Source of the DNA: Bacilli bacterium
Lineage (GTDB): Bacteria > Bacillota > Bacilli > RF39 > UBA660
Reading direction: 5' to 3'
Length of the DNA: 64,000 bases
NCBI GenBank assembly: GCA_017525855.1
Contig: JAFXSE010000118.1
Location: 1 to 64,000, forward strand
Every line of letters starts with the position of its first letter. The stretch's first letter is position 1. This document shows positions 41,945 through 52,418 of the stretch, one piece after another. Under the pieces are notes generated by a model. The model did no database searches. It was not told the DNA's origin and worked only from the letters and a program-made list of their open reading frames with translations. The translations under genes were made by a program, and so were the position numbers.

Positions 41945-44149
41945 ATGAAAAAAAATGAACTAAAAAAAACAGGCTTTAAAAAAATAGTTATTACTTCCAT
42001 CATTTTATTTATAATTGGAGTAGGAATTTGTTTTTGTTTTAAGCCTATATTTAAAAATTTGAAATTTGGTTTAGATTTACAAGGAGGGTTTGAAGTTTTA
42101 TATGAAGCAAAAAGCATTGACGGCTCTAAAATGACTAGTGATAAAATGCAATCTACATATAAAACCTTAAGTAAAAGAATTGACTCATTAGGAGTTAATG
42201 AGCCAGAAATTATTTTAGAAGGCGATAACAGAATAAGAGTAAAACTTGCCGGTGTAAAAAATGAAGATGAAGCTCGCAAACAATTGTCTACAGTTGCAAC
42301 ACTTTCATTTAGGGATGCTGAAGATAATTTACTTATGACAAGTGATATTCTAAATAGTAGTCACGCTGCTAAGGTAGGAGAGGATTCAAGTGGTAAACCT
42401 GCAGTATCTTTAAGCATAAAAGACAAAGATCAGTTTTATACTGTAACTAATAGAATTAAAGATAGAGAAAAAGGTAAAAATTTAATAGTAATTTGGCTTG
42501 ATTACGAAGAAGGTGTAGATAGTTATTCAAAAGAAGGATCTAAATGTGGAAGCAAAGGATCTAGATGTTTGAGTGCTGCTACTGTATCCCAAGCATTTGC
42601 AAGTGATGTTATCATTCAAGGTAACTTTACTAATGATGAAGTTTCTAATTTAGTAGATTTAATCAATTCAGGAAGCTTGCCTTCAAAATTAACTGAAATT
42701 TCAAGTAAAACAGTAGAAGCAAGTTTTGGTGATAATACTTTTAATAAAATAATTATTGCTGGTATTATTGGTATAATATTAATTGTATTAATATTAGTTG
42801 CCTGCTATCATTTTGCAGGATTAATTTCAGCTATTTGTATGCTTATTTATACAATATTAGTATTTGGAGTTTTCTGGACAGTAGGTGGAGTTTTAACACT
42901 TCCAGGTATAGCAGCATTAATTTTAGGTATTGGAATGGCAGTAGATTCTAATGTAATTACTTTTTCTCGTATAAAAGATGAACTTTATAAAGGAAAGAGT
43001 TTACAAAATGCCTATTATTCAGGAACTAAAGAAAGCTTGTCATCAATAATTGATGCCAATATAACAACACTAATAGTAGCAATAATAATGTTTGTATTTG
43101 GAGAATCAAGTATTAAAGGTTATGCTACTATGTCTATTATTACTATCTTTGTAACAATGTTTACAATGGTTTATTTAACAAGAATTATACTTGGACTATT
43201 TATTAAAAATGGTTATTTTAATGATAAAACTAATTTATTTATTAATGTTAGAAAAAAAGATATACCAAATGTTAGTAAAAATGAAGAAGTTAAGAAAGTT
43301 CCATTTAGAAATGTTAACTTCATTTCAAAAACAAAATTTTTTGCCTCATTATCTATTCTAGTAATAGTATCTGGAATAGCAGTAATTTGCATCAAAGGAT
43401 TAGCACTTGGTATTGATTTTAAATCCGGTAGTAATATTTCATTAGTAACAGAAGAAAAACTAGTAAAGACAAATATACAAAGTGATTTAAAACAATTAAA
43501 ACTAAGTTCTAAAAATATAACTATAGATAAAAAACAAACTGATATAATTGTATCTGAAGTATTTGATGAGACTAAAGTGCAAGAAGTAAAAAATTATTTT
43601 AAAGATAAATATAATGCTAGCGTCGATATTAACGTAATAAGTAATGTAGTTAAAAAAGACTTAATTAAAAATGCTATACTTGCTGTATTGATTTCATTAT
43701 TTGGAATTATTATTTATGTTTCACTTAGATTTAAATTTAGTTATGCAGTTGGTGGAATTATAGCATTACTACATGATGTGGCAATGATGTTTGCAACATT
43801 TAGTTTATTAAGACTTGAAGTAAATACTATGTTTATAGCTGCAGTACTTGCCATAATAGGATATTCAATTAATGATACAATTGTATGTTTTGATAGAGTA
43901 AGAGAAAATTTAGGAAAATATGATGGTAAATTAGATAATAAAAAATTAAAAGAAATAGTAAATCAAAGTATTAGAGAAACGTTTACAAGAACAATAATAA
44001 CTTCGCTTACAACTATAATTTGTATTGTTGCACTTATGATTTTTGGACCTAAAGCTATATTTGGATTTGATACAGCAATGTTAGTTGGATGTATTGCTGG
44101 TACATATTCATCATTATTTATAGCTCTAGCTATATTTACTAAATTATAA
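41945..44149 (+). CDS. secDF: Protein translocase SecDF fusion
   Basis: 734 residues, fused SecD (to ~430) and SecF. SecD part: FGLDLQGGFEVLYEA, IRVKLAGVKNEDEARKQL, then membrane helices with ALILGIGMAVDSNVITFSRIKDEL. SecF part: GIDFKSGSN, ALLHDVAMMFATFSL, SINDTIVCFDRVREN. Uses proton motive force to help export. The frame after the TAA at 44147 stays open for 28 codons (to 44236), encoding SKNIGKPEKKRKVYDD...KEKMIKGVNC, a Lys-rich tail plausible for a SecF C-terminus, so the stop may be premature or an error. Confidence 0.95.
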   Translation: MKKNELKKTGFKKIVITSIILFIIGVGICFCFKPIFKNLKFGLDLQGGFEVLYEAKSIDGSKMTSDKMQSTYKTLSKRIDSLGVNEPEIILEGDNRIRVKLAGVKNEDEARKQLSTVATLSFRDAEDNLLMTSDILNSSHAAKVGEDSSGKPAVSLSIKDKDQFYTVTNRIKDREKGKNLIVIWLDYEEGVDSYSKEGSKCGSKGSRCLSAATVSQAFASDVIIQGNFTNDEVSNLVDLINSGSLPSKLTEISSKTVEASFGDNTFNKIIIAGIIGIILIVLILVACYHFAGLISAICMLIYTILVFGVFWTVGGVLTLPGIAALILGIGMAVDSNVITFSRIKDELYKGKSLQNAYYSGTKESLSSIIDANITTLIVAIIMFVFGESSIKGYATMSIITIFVTMFTMVYLTRIILGLFIKNGYFNDKTNLFINVRKKDIPNVSKNEEVKKVPFRNVNFISKTKFFASLSILVIVSGIAVICIKGLALGIDFKSGSNISLVTEEKLVKTNIQSDLKQLKLSSKNITIDKKQTDIIVSEVFDETKVQEVKNYFKDKYNASVDINVISNVVKKDLIKNAILAVLISLFGIIIYVSLRFKFSYAVGGIIALLHDVAMMFATFSLLRLEVNTMFIAAVLAIIGYSINDTIVCFDRVRENLGKYDGKLDNKKLKEIVNQSIRETFTRTIITSLTTIICIVALMIFGPKAIFGFDTAMLVGCIAGTYSSLFIALAIFTKL

Positions 44150-44260
44150 TCAAAAAATATAGGTAAACCAGAAAAAAAGAGAAAAGTATATGATGATAAT
44201 ATAAAAGAAAAAATGATAAAAGGAGTTAATTGTTAATAAAAGAATTAAAGAGGTGATTTT

Positions 44261-46420
44261 ATGTCTCACAGCATCGATACTATTACATTTGATGATGTAT
44301 TAGAAAAAGTAAAAACATATATAAAAGATGAGAATGAATTAAAAAATATTAAAACTGCTTATAATTTAGCAGAAGAAAAGCATGAAGGACAATATCGTAA
44401 AAGCGGTGAACCATACATAGTTCACCCTTTAAACGTTGCTATGATACTTACAACAATATATGCAGATAGTGAAACTCTACAAGCTGCTTTACTTCATGAT
44501 GTATTAGAAGATTGTGATTGTTCTAAAGAAGAGATGGAGCATTTAGTAGGACCAGTTGTCACTAAGTTAGTAGAAGGTGTTACCAAGATTTCAAGACTTC
44601 ACTTCTCGACTGAGAATGAGTATTTAATTGAATATTATAAAAAAATTATTGTAGGTATGAGTGAAGATGTTCGTGTTATCATTGTAAAATTAGCTGATAG
44701 ACTTCATAATATGAGAACACTTTGGGCTTTACCAGAAGTAAAACAGAAAAAAATAGCCAAAGAAGCTTTAGAGATACTCGCACCTATTGGTGATCATTTA
44801 GGTATTCATAAAATTAAAAGTGAACTAGAAGATTTATCTCTTCGTTATTTGAAACCAGACGTTTTTTATGATATAGCTGAAAAGCTTAATAAAACGAAAA
44901 TGGAAAGAGAACACAATGTCAGTGATATGATGCAAAGTGTTACTGATATTTTAAATGAACATAATATTAATCATAAAATATTAGGAAGAGCAAAAAGCAT
45001 TTATAGCATTTATCGCAAATTAAATAAAGGTAAAAAATTTAATGAAATTTTTGATCTTAGCGCTCTTAGGATTTTAGTTGAAACAAAGCAAGAGTGTTAT
45101 ATTGCCTTAGGTTTAATTCATTCGAAATTTAGGCCTATGCCTAAACGTTTTAAGGACTATATTGCTATGCCAAAAGCAAATATGTATCAATCACTTCATA
45201 CGACTGTTTTTGGAATCGGAGGATACCTATTTGAAATTCAAATTCGTACATATGAAATGGATGAAATAGCTGAAAACGGCATTGCTTCTCATTGGGCTTA
45301 TAAAGAAAATAAAAATGCGAACCAAACACAAGAAGCCATGCAAACATCAACAGAACAAAAACTACAGTTTTTTAAAACAATTATTGATCTATCAAACGAC
45401 AAACTAAGTAGTGAGGACTTTGTTAAAGTTGTAAGAGATGAAGTGTTAAATAATAATATTTATTGTTTCACACCAAAAGGAGATGTAATAGAATTACCTA
45501 AAGATGCAACTCCAATTGACTTTGCTTATAAAATTCATACCAAAGTAGGAGAAACAACAACAGGAGCAATTGTTAACAATAATATAGTTCCTCTAAACCA
45601 TAACTTGCATGATGGAGACATAGTAAAAATTATTACTAACAAAACATCTACACCTTCACAAGAATGGATTAATTTTGTTAAAAGTACAGCAACTCGTAAC
45701 AAAATTAAGAGTTTCTTTTCTAAAAATGAGAAAGAAGTATATATTGAAAGAGGAAAAGATATATTAGAAAAAGAGCTTAGAAAAAGAAAACTTGCCTTTT
45801 CAACTGTCTTTAATACAGAAAATATTAAAACAATTTTAGATAACTTAAAAATGAATTTGATAGAAGACGTTTATTTAGATGTTGGTAATGGAAAATTACA
45901 ACCCAATTCAGTTATTAATATTATTGATAAGCCATTTGAACAAAAAGAAGCTCCAAAGAAAGTAGTAGTTATCAATAGAGATAAAGAAGCAGATATAATT
46001 GTTTCAGGTATTGACAAAGTACGAGTTAATTTAGCAAATTGCTGTAATCCTATTTATGGTGATGAGATTATAGGTTATATTACAAAAGGTAATGGTATTT
46101 CAATACATAGAGTAAACTGTCATAATTTGGATTTAGTAGATAACAGAACCGTAGATGTAAGATGGAATGACAATACAAATAAACGCTATTTAACAATTTT
46201 ATTAGTATATTCCAATACAAATGATAATCACATGGTAGACATTATTCAAAAGACTAGTAAAATGGACATAAACGTTGATGGAATAAAAACAATGTTTAAA
46301 ACGGATATACTTGTCTATGAATTAACACTATATGTAAAAAATAATACTCAACTTAATAATTTGATTTTTAATTTAGAAAAAGAATCATTTATTACTAAAG
46401 TAGAAAGAACTATACGATGA
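44261..46420 (+). CDS. rel: Bifunctional (p)ppGpp synthetase/hydrolase Rel
   Basis: 719 residues. Hydrolase HD domain with LLHDVLEDCD (HDxxED intact) and LADRLHNMRTLWAL; synthetase domain with RFKDYIAMPKANMYQSLHTTV (RxKD type, as in bifunctional enzymes) and EIQIRTYEMDEIAENGIASHWAYK; TGS (~390-450, CFTPKGDVIELPKDATPIDFAY), conserved LANCCNPIYGDEI zinc-finger-like segment and a C-terminal ACT domain. Sets the stringent response alarmone level. AGAGGTG before ATG; overlaps dtd by four bases. Confidence 0.96.
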   Translation: MSHSIDTITFDDVLEKVKTYIKDENELKNIKTAYNLAEEKHEGQYRKSGEPYIVHPLNVAMILTTIYADSETLQAALLHDVLEDCDCSKEEMEHLVGPVVTKLVEGVTKISRLHFSTENEYLIEYYKKIIVGMSEDVRVIIVKLADRLHNMRTLWALPEVKQKKIAKEALEILAPIGDHLGIHKIKSELEDLSLRYLKPDVFYDIAEKLNKTKMEREHNVSDMMQSVTDILNEHNINHKILGRAKSIYSIYRKLNKGKKFNEIFDLSALRILVETKQECYIALGLIHSKFRPMPKRFKDYIAMPKANMYQSLHTTVFGIGGYLFEIQIRTYEMDEIAENGIASHWAYKENKNANQTQEAMQTSTEQKLQFFKTIIDLSNDKLSSEDFVKVVRDEVLNNNIYCFTPKGDVIELPKDATPIDFAYKIHTKVGETTTGAIVNNNIVPLNHNLHDGDIVKIITNKTSTPSQEWINFVKSTATRNKIKSFFSKNEKEVYIERGKDILEKELRKRKLAFSTVFNTENIKTILDNLKMNLIEDVYLDVGNGKLQPNSVINIIDKPFEQKEAPKKVVVINRDKEADIIVSGIDKVRVNLANCCNPIYGDEIIGYITKGNGISIHRVNCHNLDLVDNRTVDVRWNDNTNKRYLTILLVYSNTNDNHMVDIIQKTSKMDINVDGIKTMFKTDILVYELTLYVKNNTQLNNLIFNLEKESFITKVERTIR

Positions 46421-46851
46421 AAGTAGTAGTACAAAGAAGTAGATATTCAAAGGTAGAAGTTTCTAAAAAGATAGTAGGAAAAATTGATAAAGGTTTAGTT
46501 GTTTTAGTATCTTTTACTGAAGGAGATGGCATCAAACAAATTAATTGGATGGTAAATAAGATTTTAGGCTTACGTATCTTTGATGATGAAAACGGTATAA
46601 TGAATAAAAGTGTTATAGACATTGGAGCAAGTATCCTTTCGATTTCGCAGTTTACATTATATGCCGATTGTATTAAAGGTAATAGACCTAGTTACCATAA
46701 AGCTCTAAAAAGTAATGAAGCAAGTGTTTTATATGACTTATTTAACAAAAAATTAAAAGAGCATATTAAAGTTGAAACTGGTATATTTGGTAGTGAGATG
46801 CTCTTAGAAATTCAAAACGATGGACCAGTTACCATTATTTTAGAAAAGTAA
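46417..46851 (+). CDS. dtd: D-aminoacyl-tRNA deacylase
   Basis: 144 residues, standard length. VVQRSRYSKVEV opening, catalytic region ILSISQFTLYAD (SQFTL), and NDGPVTIILE at the end, the Gly-Pro motif that enforces D-selectivity. Removes D-amino acids from tRNA. ATGA overlap with rel, as in many Bacillota. Confidence 0.94.
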   Translation: MKVVVQRSRYSKVEVSKKIVGKIDKGLVVLVSFTEGDGIKQINWMVNKILGLRIFDDENGIMNKSVIDIGASILSISQFTLYADCIKGNRPSYHKALKSNEASVLYDLFNKKLKEHIKVETGIFGSEMLLEIQNDGPVTIILEK

Positions 46852-46853
46852 AG

Positions 46854-46885
46854 CTGATTTCAATAATAATTGATTTCAGTTTTTT
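46854..46885 (+). terminator. Terminator after dtd
   Basis: CTGA..TCAAT / ATTGA..TCAG stem with a TT/TT internal loop, then T6. Confidence 0.7.
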
Positions 46886-46955
46886 ATTTTTAAGTCACAT
46901 TAATAACTTTAAATATAAGTAATAATATGATATAATTAGCCTATGGTGATGTGGT

Positions 46956-48755
46956 ATGAAACAAGAAAACATTAGAAATTTTTCAATTATTGCTCATATT
47001 GATCATGGTAAAAGTACTTTAGCTGATAGAATACTAGAAGTATGTGGTGCAGTTACTAAAAGAGAATCTCGTGATCAAATACTTGATTCAATGGATATTG
47101 AAAGAGAACGCGGTATTACCATAAAATTAAATACTGCAACTTTAAAGTATAAATATAACAATGAAGAGTATTTATTGAATTTAATTGATACTCCTGGACA
47201 TGTAGATTTTTCGTATGAAGTAAGTAGAAGTTTAGCATCTTGTGATGGTGCTATACTTGTAGTTGATGCAACTCAAGGGATTGAAGCACAAACACTTGCA
47301 AATATGTTTTTAGCTCTTGATAATAATTTAGAAATAATACCAGTGATTAATAAAATAGATTTACCAAGCGCTGATGTTGAAAAAGTCAGTCATGAACTTG
47401 AAAATATTTTTGGATTTAGTCGTGATGAAATTATTTTGACAAGTGCCAAAACTGGAGTTGGTGTAAAAGAATTAGTTGAAGAAATAATAAAGCGCGTACC
47501 AGCTCCAAAAGGAAATATAAATAAACCACTTCAAGCTTTAATCTTTGACAGTATTTATGACTCTTATAGAGGTGTTGTAATTGCCGCACGAATTATGAAT
47601 GGTAATTTAAAAGTAGGAGATACTATTCACATGATAGAATCTAATAAAGATTATATTGTTACAGAATTATTTGTTAATACCCCAAAAGAATTAAATAAAG
47701 AAGAATTAGTATGTGGAGAAGTAGGACATGTAGTTGCATCAATTAAAGATATATCTACAGTAAAAGTAGGAGACACTATAACATCAAAGCGTCTTTATAC
47801 AGATACTGCCTTAGAAGGTTATAAACCTATGAAACCCATGGTATTTTGTGGACTTTATCCAGTTGAAAGTGTAAAATTTGAATCTTTAAGAGAAGCATTA
47901 AATAAACTCAAATTAAATGATGCTTCACTAGAATTTACTCCAGAAACATCAAGTGCTTTAGGGTTTGGTTTTAGATGTGGTTTTTTAGGCTTACTTCATA
48001 TGGATATTATAAAAGAAAGAATTACCCGTGAGTTTAACATTGACATTATTACAACAGCACCATCAGTAGTTTATCAAATTGTTTTAACAAATGGTGAAAA
48101 GGAAGAAATTGATACTCCAAGTAAAATGCCAGACAAAAGTAAATTAAAAGAAACAAAAGAACCATATATAAAAACAAGTATTTTTACACCAAGTACTTAT
48201 ATAGGTTCAATAATGGAATTATGTCAAGATAAAAGAGGTAAATATCTTTCAATGGAGTATATTGATGAAGAAAGAGTAAATATTCATTATGAACTTCCAT
48301 TATCTGAAATAGTTTATGATTTTTTTGATAAATTAAAGTCTTTTACAAAGGGATATGCGTCATTTGATTATGAAATGATCGGTTATAAAACAAGTGAATT
48401 AGTTAAAATGGATATTTTATTAAATGGAGAAACAGTAGATGCACTAAGCACTATAGTACATAAAGATTTTGCCTATAGTAGAGGTCGTAGTGTAGTTGAA
48501 AAATTAAAAGAAACCATTCCACGACAACTATTTGAAATACCAATTCAAGCCGCTATAGGAAATCATGTCATAGCGCGTTCTACAGTAAAAGCTTTAAGAA
48601 AAGATGTTTTAGCTAAGTGTTATGGTGGAGATATTACACGTAAGAAAAAACTTTTAGAAAAGCAAAAAGAAGGAAAGAAAAAAATGAAGCAGATTGGAAG
48701 TGTTGAGCTTCCTCAAGAAGCTTTTATGAGTGTTTTAAGTATGGAGGAGAAATAA
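46956..48755 (+). CDS. lepA: Elongation factor 4 (LepA)
   Basis: 599 residues, standard. G1 [16 protein letters not shown]2 RERGITIK, G3 [12 protein letters not shown]4 NKIDLPSA; LepA-specific C-terminal domain with [29 protein letters not shown] and [28 protein letters not shown]. Back-translocates stalled ribosomes / aids initiation. Stop overlaps next start (TAATG). Confidence 0.97.
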   Translation: MKQENIRNFSIIAHIDHGKSTLADRILEVCGAVTKRESRDQILDSMDIERERGITIKLNTATLKYKYNNEEYLLNLIDTPGHVDFSYEVSRSLASCDGAILVVDATQGIEAQTLANMFLALDNNLEIIPVINKIDLPSADVEKVSHELENIFGFSRDEIILTSAKTGVGVKELVEEIIKRVPAPKGNINKPLQALIFDSIYDSYRGVVIAARIMNGNLKVGDTIHMIESNKDYIVTELFVNTPKELNKEELVCGEVGHVVASIKDISTVKVGDTITSKRLYTDTALEGYKPMKPMVFCGLYPVESVKFESLREALNKLKLNDASLEFTPETSSALGFGFRCGFLGLLHMDIIKERITREFNIDIITTAPSVVYQIVLTNGEKEEIDTPSKMPDKSKLKETKEPYIKTSIFTPSTYIGSIMELCQDKRGKYLSMEYIDEERVNIHYELPLSEIVYDFFDKLKSFTKGYASFDYEMIGYKTSELVKMDILLNGETVDALSTIVHKDFAYSRGRSVVEKLKETIPRQLFEIPIQAAIGNHVIARSTVKALRKDVLAKCYGGDITRKKKLLEKQKEGKKKMKQIGSVELPQEAFMSVLSMEEK

Positions 48756-49177
48756 TGACAAGGAAAGAAAGAGAAGAACAAACTCAAGAAAATAAGAACA
48801 AAAAGATTATTAGAGTCTTAAAGACATTAGAATTATTTACTCAAAATAATGGTAATATTTCTGATGAAGAATTAGCTAGGCTTCTAGCTCATTTCAATAT
48901 ACAAAGTTCTAGTTCTACTGTAGGAAGAGACTTAACAATTAATATAAAGAAAATATTTTTAGAAGAAAATAAAAAAGCAGAAGTATCAGTTGAACATTTA
49001 ATGAATGATGGTCTTACTAATGAGCAAGTTAGTATTTTAGCCTTTATTAAACAGAAAAGAAAAGATAATAAACACCGTGGTCAAATAAAAGGTGGAGAAC
49101 GCTCTGTTTTTAATAATGATGTCTTAAGAGAGGAAAATAGTACTAAATTTAATGGAAGCAGTAGTAGGCACAACTAA
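48755..49177 (+). CDS. Small HTH-like protein between lepA and hemW
   Basis: 140 residues. Charged N-terminus (RKEREEQTQENKNKK), then a likely helix-turn-helix (TLELFTQNNGNISDEELARLLAHF...SSSTVGRDLT) that recalls SpoIIID-type sporulation regulators, then a polar tail. Identity is not certain. Translationally coupled to lepA and overlapping hemW by 26 nt. Confidence 0.6.
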   Translation: MTRKEREEQTQENKNKKIIRVLKTLELFTQNNGNISDEELARLLAHFNIQSSSSTVGRDLTINIKKIFLEENKKAEVSVEHLMNDGLTNEQVSILAFIKQKRKDNKHRGQIKGGERSVFNNDVLREENSTKFNGSSSRHN

Positions 49178-50270
49178 ATCTTGTTATATTCATATTCCTT
49201 TTTGTAAAAAAATTTGTTCTTATTGTGATTTTTGTAAAGTTTTTTATAACGAAAAATATGTTAAAAACTATTTAAATTCATTAGAAAAAGAAATAAAAGA
49301 AAAATATCAAGGTGAAAAACTTGAAACAATATACATCGGTGGAGGAACTCCTAGTGTATTAAGTATAGATGAATTAAAATATCTATTTAAAATTATTTCT
49401 ATTTTTCATAAAGAAGACAAATATGAGCTTACAATAGAATGTAATTTTGACAGTCTTACTAAGGATAAATTATTACTATTTAAAGAAAATGGAGTAAATA
49501 GATTAAGTCTTGGACTACAAACTACAGATTATAATGTATTAAATAAATTAAATAGAGATTTAGATTTAAAATATGTTAAAGAGCTTATTAGATATTCTAA
49601 AAGTATAGGTTTAAATAATATTAATATAGATTTAATGTATGCATTTCCCTTTTCTAATATGGATATTTTAAAGCAAGATATAGAGTTTATTCTATCGTTA
49701 GATATTAAACATATATCTACATATTCACTTATAATAGAAAAAAATACTAAATTATATATTGATAATATTAAAAATATTTCAGAAGATATAGATTTAGAAA
49801 TGTATAATTATATTCATAATAAATTAATAGAAAATGGTTATAGGCACTATGAGATAAGTAATTTTGCAAAAGAAAAATATCAATCAAAACATAACTTAGT
49901 TTATTGGAAAAACAAATCATATTATGGTTTTGGTTTGTCTGCAAGTTCATATATTAATAATGAACGTATAACAAACACAAGAAGTATAACAAAATACATT
50001 AATAACAATATAGATAGGACAGTTGAACAATTAAACATAAATGATAAGATGGTATATGAAATGATTTTAGGGCTAAGGCTTGATGAAGGGGTTTCATTGG
50101 AACAATTTTATTTAAAATATAATAAAAGAATAACTGAAGTATTTAATATAGAAGAATTAATAAAAAATAAATATTTAGTAATAGAAGATGACCATTTAAA
50201 AGTACCGTTTGATAAATGGTATGTAATAAACAGTATATTAGTTAGTTTTTTGGAGGTAAATAATGGATAA
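49152..50270 (+). CDS. hemW: HemW-like radical SAM protein
   Basis: 372 residues. The radical SAM motif is CYIHIPFCKKICSYCDFCK (CxxxCxxC), followed by LETIYIGGGTPSVLS, GVNRLSLGLQT and NINIDLMYAFPF. Formerly annotated as oxygen-independent coproporphyrinogen III oxidase; HemW members are haem chaperones. The lepA-hemW neighbourhood is conserved. Start ATG 49152 overlaps the preceding gene. Confidence 0.9.
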   Translation: MEAVVGTTKSCYIHIPFCKKICSYCDFCKVFYNEKYVKNYLNSLEKEIKEKYQGEKLETIYIGGGTPSVLSIDELKYLFKIISIFHKEDKYELTIECNFDSLTKDKLLLFKENGVNRLSLGLQTTDYNVLNKLNRDLDLKYVKELIRYSKSIGLNNINIDLMYAFPFSNMDILKQDIEFILSLDIKHISTYSLIIEKNTKLYIDNIKNISEDIDLEMYNYIHNKLIENGYRHYEISNFAKEKYQSKHNLVYWKNKSYYGFGLSASSYINNERITNTRSITKYINNNIDRTVEQLNINDKMVYEMILGLRLDEGVSLEQFYLKYNKRITEVFNIEELIKNKYLVIEDDHLKVPFDKWYVINSILVSFLEVNNG

Positions 50271-50844
50271 AATAAAAGTATTTGAAATGGAATTAAATTA
50301 TATCAAAAATGAAAAGATAAAAAAAAGTACAATGACAATGCTTGAATTAATACCAGATTATATATTTAAAGAAGCTGCATCTTCAACTGGTAAATATCAT
50401 CCTAGATATGCACTAGGCGATAAAGGATTAGTGAGACACTTGAAAGCAGCGGCAAGGTTTGGTTATGAACTATTAAATGATCCATGTATAGGAGATAAAT
50501 ATACTAGCGATGAGAAAGATTTAATGATTATGGGATTAATATTACACGATGGATTAAAAAGGGGATTAAATGAAGAAAAATATACAAGATTTGACCATCC
50601 TATCCTAATGGCTAATTATATAGAAGAAAACAAAGATAAATTAGAACTAAATGATGTAGAAAGAGAACTTGTCTGTTCAGTTATAAAAACTCATATGGGA
50701 CCATGGACTACTGATTATAATGGAAATGAAATTTTAGAAAAACCAAAAACAAAATATCAGAATTTTGTCCATATGTGTGACTATTTAGCTAGTCGTAAAG
50801 CCTTTTTATTAGAATTTGACAAAGATAATAATATTTCTTGTTAA
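50263..50844 (+). CDS. HD-domain phosphohydrolase
   Basis: 193 residues. His/Asp ligands in LVRHLKAAARFGYELL, LILHDGLKRG (HD), RFDHP, and VIKTHMGPWTTD, with a final CDYLASRK. Likely a nucleotide phosphohydrolase; substrate unknown. Overlaps the end of hemW by eight bases behind GGAGG. Confidence 0.82.
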   Translation: MDKIKVFEMELNYIKNEKIKKSTMTMLELIPDYIFKEAASSTGKYHPRYALGDKGLVRHLKAAARFGYELLNDPCIGDKYTSDEKDLMIMGLILHDGLKRGLNEEKYTRFDHPILMANYIEENKDKLELNDVERELVCSVIKTHMGPWTTDYNGNEILEKPKTKYQNFVHMCDYLASRKAFLLEFDKDNNISC

Positions 50845-50884
50845 AACTTTGTTCGAATGTTATAATTAATATAGAGGTGATTAT

Positions 50885-51553
50885 ATGAAGGGTAAATTCA
50901 TAGTAATCGAAGGAGTAGATTGTTCTGGTAAAGAAACCCAATCTAAATTAATTGAAGAGAAATTAAAAGAAAAGGGTTATAAATGTTTAAGACTATCTTT
51001 TCCAATGTATGATACTCCAACTGGGAAAATAATAAAAGAAAATTATTTGGGTAAAAATGGGAAAGGTTTATTTCCAGAAGGTTCTCCTAATGTTGATCCA
51101 TATATTGCAGCTTTATACTATGCTGCAGATAGAAAATATAATATTAATAAAATACAAAAGTATTATGACCAAGGGTATTATATAATATTAGATAGGTATA
51201 CAACATCAAATATGGCCTATCAAGGCAGTAAAATTTTAGATAAAGATCAACGTTTCTATATGTATCAATGGATCGATAAATTAGAGTTTTGGTTACTTAA
51301 TTTACCAAAACCTGATAAAACCATTCTTTTGCATATGCCAATTGAGCAAGTTCTACAACTCGAGAAAAAAAGGGAAAGATTAGATGATAATGAGAAAGAT
51401 GAAAACTATTTAAAAAGAAGTATAGATGCCTATATTGAGCTTAGCGAACTATATGGCTGGTATAAAATCGAATGTGTAAACAATGGTATGATTAAAACAA
51501 TTGACGAAATTAATAATGAAATAATTGATATTGTAATAGAAAAAAATAAGTAG
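50885..51553 (+). CDS. tmk: Thymidylate kinase-like protein
   Basis: 222 residues. FIVIEGVDCSGKETQSKLIEEKL (P-loop, with Cys-Ser-Gly-Lys instead of Gly-Ser-Gly-Lys), LRLSFPMYDTPTG (FP motif), ILDRYTTSNMAYQG (DR(Y) motif) and KKRERLDDNEKDENYLKRSIDAYIEL (lid). Phosphorylates dTMP. Another tmk could exist elsewhere, hence moderate confidence in the symbol. AGAGGTG before ATG. Confidence 0.85.
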   Translation: MKGKFIVIEGVDCSGKETQSKLIEEKLKEKGYKCLRLSFPMYDTPTGKIIKENYLGKNGKGLFPEGSPNVDPYIAALYYAADRKYNINKIQKYYDQGYYIILDRYTTSNMAYQGSKILDKDQRFYMYQWIDKLEFWLLNLPKPDKTILLHMPIEQVLQLEKKRERLDDNEKDENYLKRSIDAYIELSELYGWYKIECVNNGMIKTIDEINNEIIDIVIEKNK

Positions 51554-51570
51554 CTTATGCTACTTTTATT
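51549..51570 (+). terminator. Terminator overlapping the tmk stop
   Basis: AGTAGC / GCTACT, TTAT loop, T4. Confidence 0.75.
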
Positions 51571-51620
51571 GTTTAAAAACGATAATTATGATACAATTCA
51601 TACAGTTAGGGGGAATTGTT

Positions 51621-52402
51621 TTGTTAGATAAAATATTTAAATTATGTGAAAATAATACTGAAGCAATTAATTGTCTAATGAATCTAGATTCCAATTCACT
51701 AGAGCAATTTATTCTAGCTTACTCACAATACAGCGATTCTTTTGATGCTTGTAAACAATTTCTTTTTTATTTTGACATAGATAATAAAAAAAGTAATTGT
51801 TATCAAGAGTTTTATGAAAAACTAAAACTATATTTTCCACTAGATAAGAAAATAATAGAAATAGGTGATGGTTGGTTTCCAACTATTAATCATTTAATTG
51901 ATTATGAGCAAAGAAAAATAGGCAAGGGAAGTATTACTTGTTATGATCAAGAACATAAAATTTTAAGTGATGGAAACATAGTTTTTAAGAATGAAAATAT
52001 AGATATAACTACAAATATAAGTGAATATGATTATATTTATTCAGTAAACTGTTGTGATGCAGTTGAATTAGTTATATCTTTAGCCAAAAATAATAATTTA
52101 GAATTTATTATATCAACTTGTACTTGCCCTAGAAAAGTGCCACAGGATTTTCTTAAAGTAATGGATGCTATTGAAGAATACAAATATAAAGCCTTGTATC
52201 AACAACTATTAGAAGAGATGAACTTTTTTAAAGTAATGGCTTTAAAATACGATTTGAAAAATTTAGAACTGAAAAGAGTATTAATAATAAACTATATACA
52301 CTATATTTAAGAGAGAAGTATCAGAAAGATGATAGTATATTTAGTTATAATATTGATTTAACTGATACAGCTCCTATTCTTATTAAAAAGAAAAATAGAT
52401 AA
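51621..52402 (+). pseudogene. Unknown methyltransferase-like gene with a 3' frameshift
   Basis: TTG 51621 with GTTAGGGGG is the probable start; ATG 51588 overlaps a -10-like TACAAT. The protein (about 230 residues to TAA 52310) has IIEIGDGWFPTINHLI and YDYIYSVNCCDAVELVISLA, a pattern like a Rossmann methyltransferase or sensor domain; this is tentative. From about 52280 a different frame encodes a sensible continuation, KLYTLYLREKYQKDDSIFSY...TAPILIKKKNR, ending at 52402 by the terminator. A one-base indel near 52280 would join them, so the gene is frameshifted or the sequence has an error. Confidence 0.55.
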
Positions 52403-52418
52403 ATATATATCTATTTTT
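52391..52418. terminator. Bidirectional terminator between convergent genes
   Basis: AAAAATAGATA / TATCTATTTTT around AATATA, with A-rich and T-rich flanks on each side. Confidence 0.75.
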
